Source: Acidobacteriota bacterium (GTDB lineage Bacteria; Acidobacteriota; Blastocatellia; Pyrinomonadales; Pyrinomonadaceae). Taken from it: DNA of 19,014 nt. Below, in pieces: positions 17,741 to 19,014 of this stretch. The DNA is taken from contig JAIVGV010000271.1 in NCBI GenBank assembly GCA_020201365.1, positions 1 to 19,014 of the forward strand. Direction: 5' to 3'. The notes under the pieces were generated by a model that saw only the letters and a program-made list of their open reading frames with translations, searched no databases and was not told where the DNA came from. A program made the position numbers and the translations under genes. Numbering within the stretch: the first letter of the stretch is position 1; each line of letters opens with the position of its first letter.

Positions 17741-18286
17741 ATGGCTCCTCAATTTAAATTCGCGCTCCTATTTCTTTTCATTCTCTCCTCATCAGTAACA
17801 GCGCAGAAGGCGAGAAAGTCGCAGCCCTCAGCTAAACCTGAACCCGCCATTCTGCGAGAGGTCGCGGACGTCAAACCTCCGATCAAAGCCGAACTCTGGG
17901 TTGACACGGTATGCGGGGCGACGGGAGTCATCACAAAGGATTCGGCGGGGCGCTATCTCCTCTTCTACCTTCACCGTGATTACGTCGGTAAAGACTGGAA
18001 GGTACTAAATGTCTCGGTCGGCGAGATGAATGTGGACAAAGAGAAGCCCGACGACGGACTCAACTTTAAGCGCGACCTGCCGATAGGCGGTGACGAAGAA
18101 AAACTCCTTCTCAAGATGTTGCAGCAGTGGCGGGACAGCGCCGTACCAGCGGTGAGGCGACTCAGGATATTACGCATTCTCAGCTTAGGCGATGCTGAGT
18201 ATCAGAAAGAATCGAGCCGACTGTCTGAAGCTGATAGAAAATTGCTGCCGGTATTACTCGTCATAAAAGATTTGGAGAGCAGGTAA
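17741..18286 (+). CDS. Hypothetical secreted protein
   Basis: 181 aa, ATG 17741 with an AAAAGGGG ribosome binding site about 7 nt upstream, 14 nt after the preceding stop. The signal peptide core is FALLFLFILSSSV with probable cleavage after VTA. The mature part begins with a Lys/Pro/Ser-rich linker. A compact beta-like segment follows (AELWVDTVCGATGVITKD, RYLLFYLHRDYVGKDWKVLNVSVGEM), then a helical C-terminal half (EEKLLLKMLQQWRDSAVPAVRRLRILRIL). I do not recognise the family. Base composition is lower in GC than the rest of the window, like its neighbour, suggesting a shared origin. It converges on the adenosyltransferase gene, with no obvious terminator between. Confidence 0.7.
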   Translation: MAPQFKFALLFLFILSSSVTAQKARKSQPSAKPEPAILREVADVKPPIKAELWVDTVCGATGVITKDSAGRYLLFYLHRDYVGKDWKVLNVSVGEMNVDKEKPDDGLNFKRDLPIGGDEEKLLLKMLQQWRDSAVPAVRRLRILRILSLGDAEYQKESSRLSEADRKLLPVLLVIKDLESR

Positions 18287-18327
18287 CTAGTTACAGCCCG
18301 AGCAGACCAGCTCCCTAACATCACCCC

Positions 18328-18903
18328 TCACCAAGCCCGCGACCACTTCGGTCCCTCGTGCTCACCGTCGCGCAGACGTGAGTTAACACCCGCGCGCAAT
18401 TCGAGCAGGCGACCGAAGAGCCAGAGCAGATCGGAGAGGCGGTTAAGATAAGCCGTGACCTGCGCGGGAACATTCGGCTCGCTCTCCGCGAGGCGCACGA
18501 CGCAGCGCTCTGCGCGGCGGCAGATCGTGCGGGCGAGATCGTATGCGGCGGCGGCGGCGTGCTCGCCGGGGAGAGACCAGTCGGAGAGTATCCCTTCGGT
18601 CGCCTCGATGCGGTGGACGTGCGCGGTTAAGTTTTCGATCATCGCGTCGGTCACGTAAGGCGGCTCGTGTGATTCGGCTTGCGGGTTCGCGACCGCGCCG
18701 CTCACGGCGAACAGCTCGCGCTGAATCTCTTTCGTCAAAGAGTTGATCTCTTCGTCCTCGCAGATCGCGCGCGCCAATCCCAGCGACGCGCCCAGCTCGT
18801 CAATCGTCCCGTAAGCCTCCACGCGCGCGTCAGCCTTCGAGACGCGCCCGCCCCCGATCAAGCCGGTCTCGCCCCGGTCGCCGTGTTTCGTCGCAATGCT
18901 CAT
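18328..18903 (-). CDS. Cob(I)alamin adenosyltransferase, PduO/MMAB type
   Basis: 191 aa from ATG 18903, chosen because AAGGAG (18914-18909 on the minus strand) precedes it; the frame stays open to 18978 only through the repeat. The enzyme transfers the adenosyl group of ATP to cob(I)alamin to make adenosylcobalamin in the cytoplasm. The diagnostic ATP-binding N-terminus TKHGDRGETGLIGGGRVSK and EAYGTIDELGASLGLA (residues 5-45) is present. So are the C-terminal ARTICRRAERCVV (124-136) with the catalytic Arg/Glu cluster and YLNRLSDLLW (152-161). Length matches the family. No B12-dependent enzyme or other cobalamin gene is in the window. Confidence 0.95.
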   Translation of the reverse strand: MSIATKHGDRGETGLIGGGRVSKADARVEAYGTIDELGASLGLARAICEDEEINSLTKEIQRELFAVSGAVANPQAESHEPPYVTDAMIENLTAHVHRIEATEGILSDWSLPGEHAAAAAYDLARTICRRAERCVVRLAESEPNVPAQVTAYLNRLSDLLWLFGRLLELRAGVNSRLRDGEHEGPKWSRAW

Positions 18904-18916
18904 CGGTGCTCCTTCG

Positions 18917-19010
18917 GAGTGGGGGTTGTGGGTCGGGAGATGGGGGCTAGGGATTAAGGCGAAACCCGCTTTCCCCAACCCCTAACCCCTATCCCCCAAC
19001 CCCCACTCTC
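18917..19010. repeat. G-rich intergenic palindrome with G-quadruplex potential
   Basis: A perfect inverted repeat GAGTGGGGGTTG (18917-18928) with CAACCCCCACTC (18997-19008) is extended imperfectly inward by GGG/CCC words. On the minus strand, 19004-18973 has five G-runs of four or five separated by TT, ATA, TTA and TT, a classic G-quadruplex pattern. The inner arm ends about 2 nt from the adenosyltransferase Shine-Dalgarno. No gene start is evident between it and the window end. Confidence 0.75.
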
Positions 19011-19014
19011 ACAT

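Noticed and set aside
18904..18978. N-terminal extension of the adenosyltransferase
   Set aside because: The extra 25 residues are encoded by the G-rich palindrome, and AAGGAG supports ATG 18903.

Overview
The window is GC-rich bacterial chromosome with 15 protein-coding genes (one cut by the left edge), no rRNA, tRNA, IS element, phage gene or CRISPR array. Very high GC3, a divergent membrane pyrophosphatase, and intergenic spacers filled with imperfect palindromes built from short repeated words suggest an Acidobacteriota-type genome (Blastocatellia-like). That assignment is an impression from sequence style, not a search result.

Layout. (1) 1-2812: a leftward flavoprotein with two geranylgeranyl-reductase-like FAD domains in tandem, truncated by the window edge. 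It is divergent from a rightward lipoprotein rhodanese whose frame is interrupted by one in-frame TGA exactly at a conserved active-loop cysteine position. The frame continues through a normal rhodanese C-terminus to a TAG at 2702, and a hairpin with a GGU-containing loop follows the TGA. I read this as a candidate selenocysteine rhodanese, the most interesting item here. (2) 2813-4696 leftward: a two-domain universal stress protein and an unrecognised protein. (3) 4929-7909 rightward: a cationic amino-acid permease followed 44 nt later by a protein closely resembling L-lysine 6-dehydrogenase, a plausible lysine uptake/oxidation pair. (4) 8172-11486: carbon starvation protein CstA and an unrecognised polytopic membrane protein. 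(5) 11705-15137: a divergent membrane-bound pyrophosphatase (HppA), then BioY (biotin S-component) ending at a clear intrinsic terminator. (6) 15147-17138: a promoter, a soluble PAS histidine kinase and a YjbQ-family protein. (7) 17175-18286: two small secreted proteins of visibly lower GC. (8) 18328-18903 leftward: a PduO-type cob(I)alamin adenosyltransferase, with a G-quadruplex-capable palindrome abutting its ribosome binding site.

The genes do not form one pathway. Themes are membrane energetics and scavenging (HppA, CstA, permease, BioY) and cofactor or redox chemistry (flavoprotein, rhodanese, YjbQ, adenosyltransferase). Six spacers carry palindromic repeats with the same architecture but different word families; these explain several spurious N-terminal extensions.
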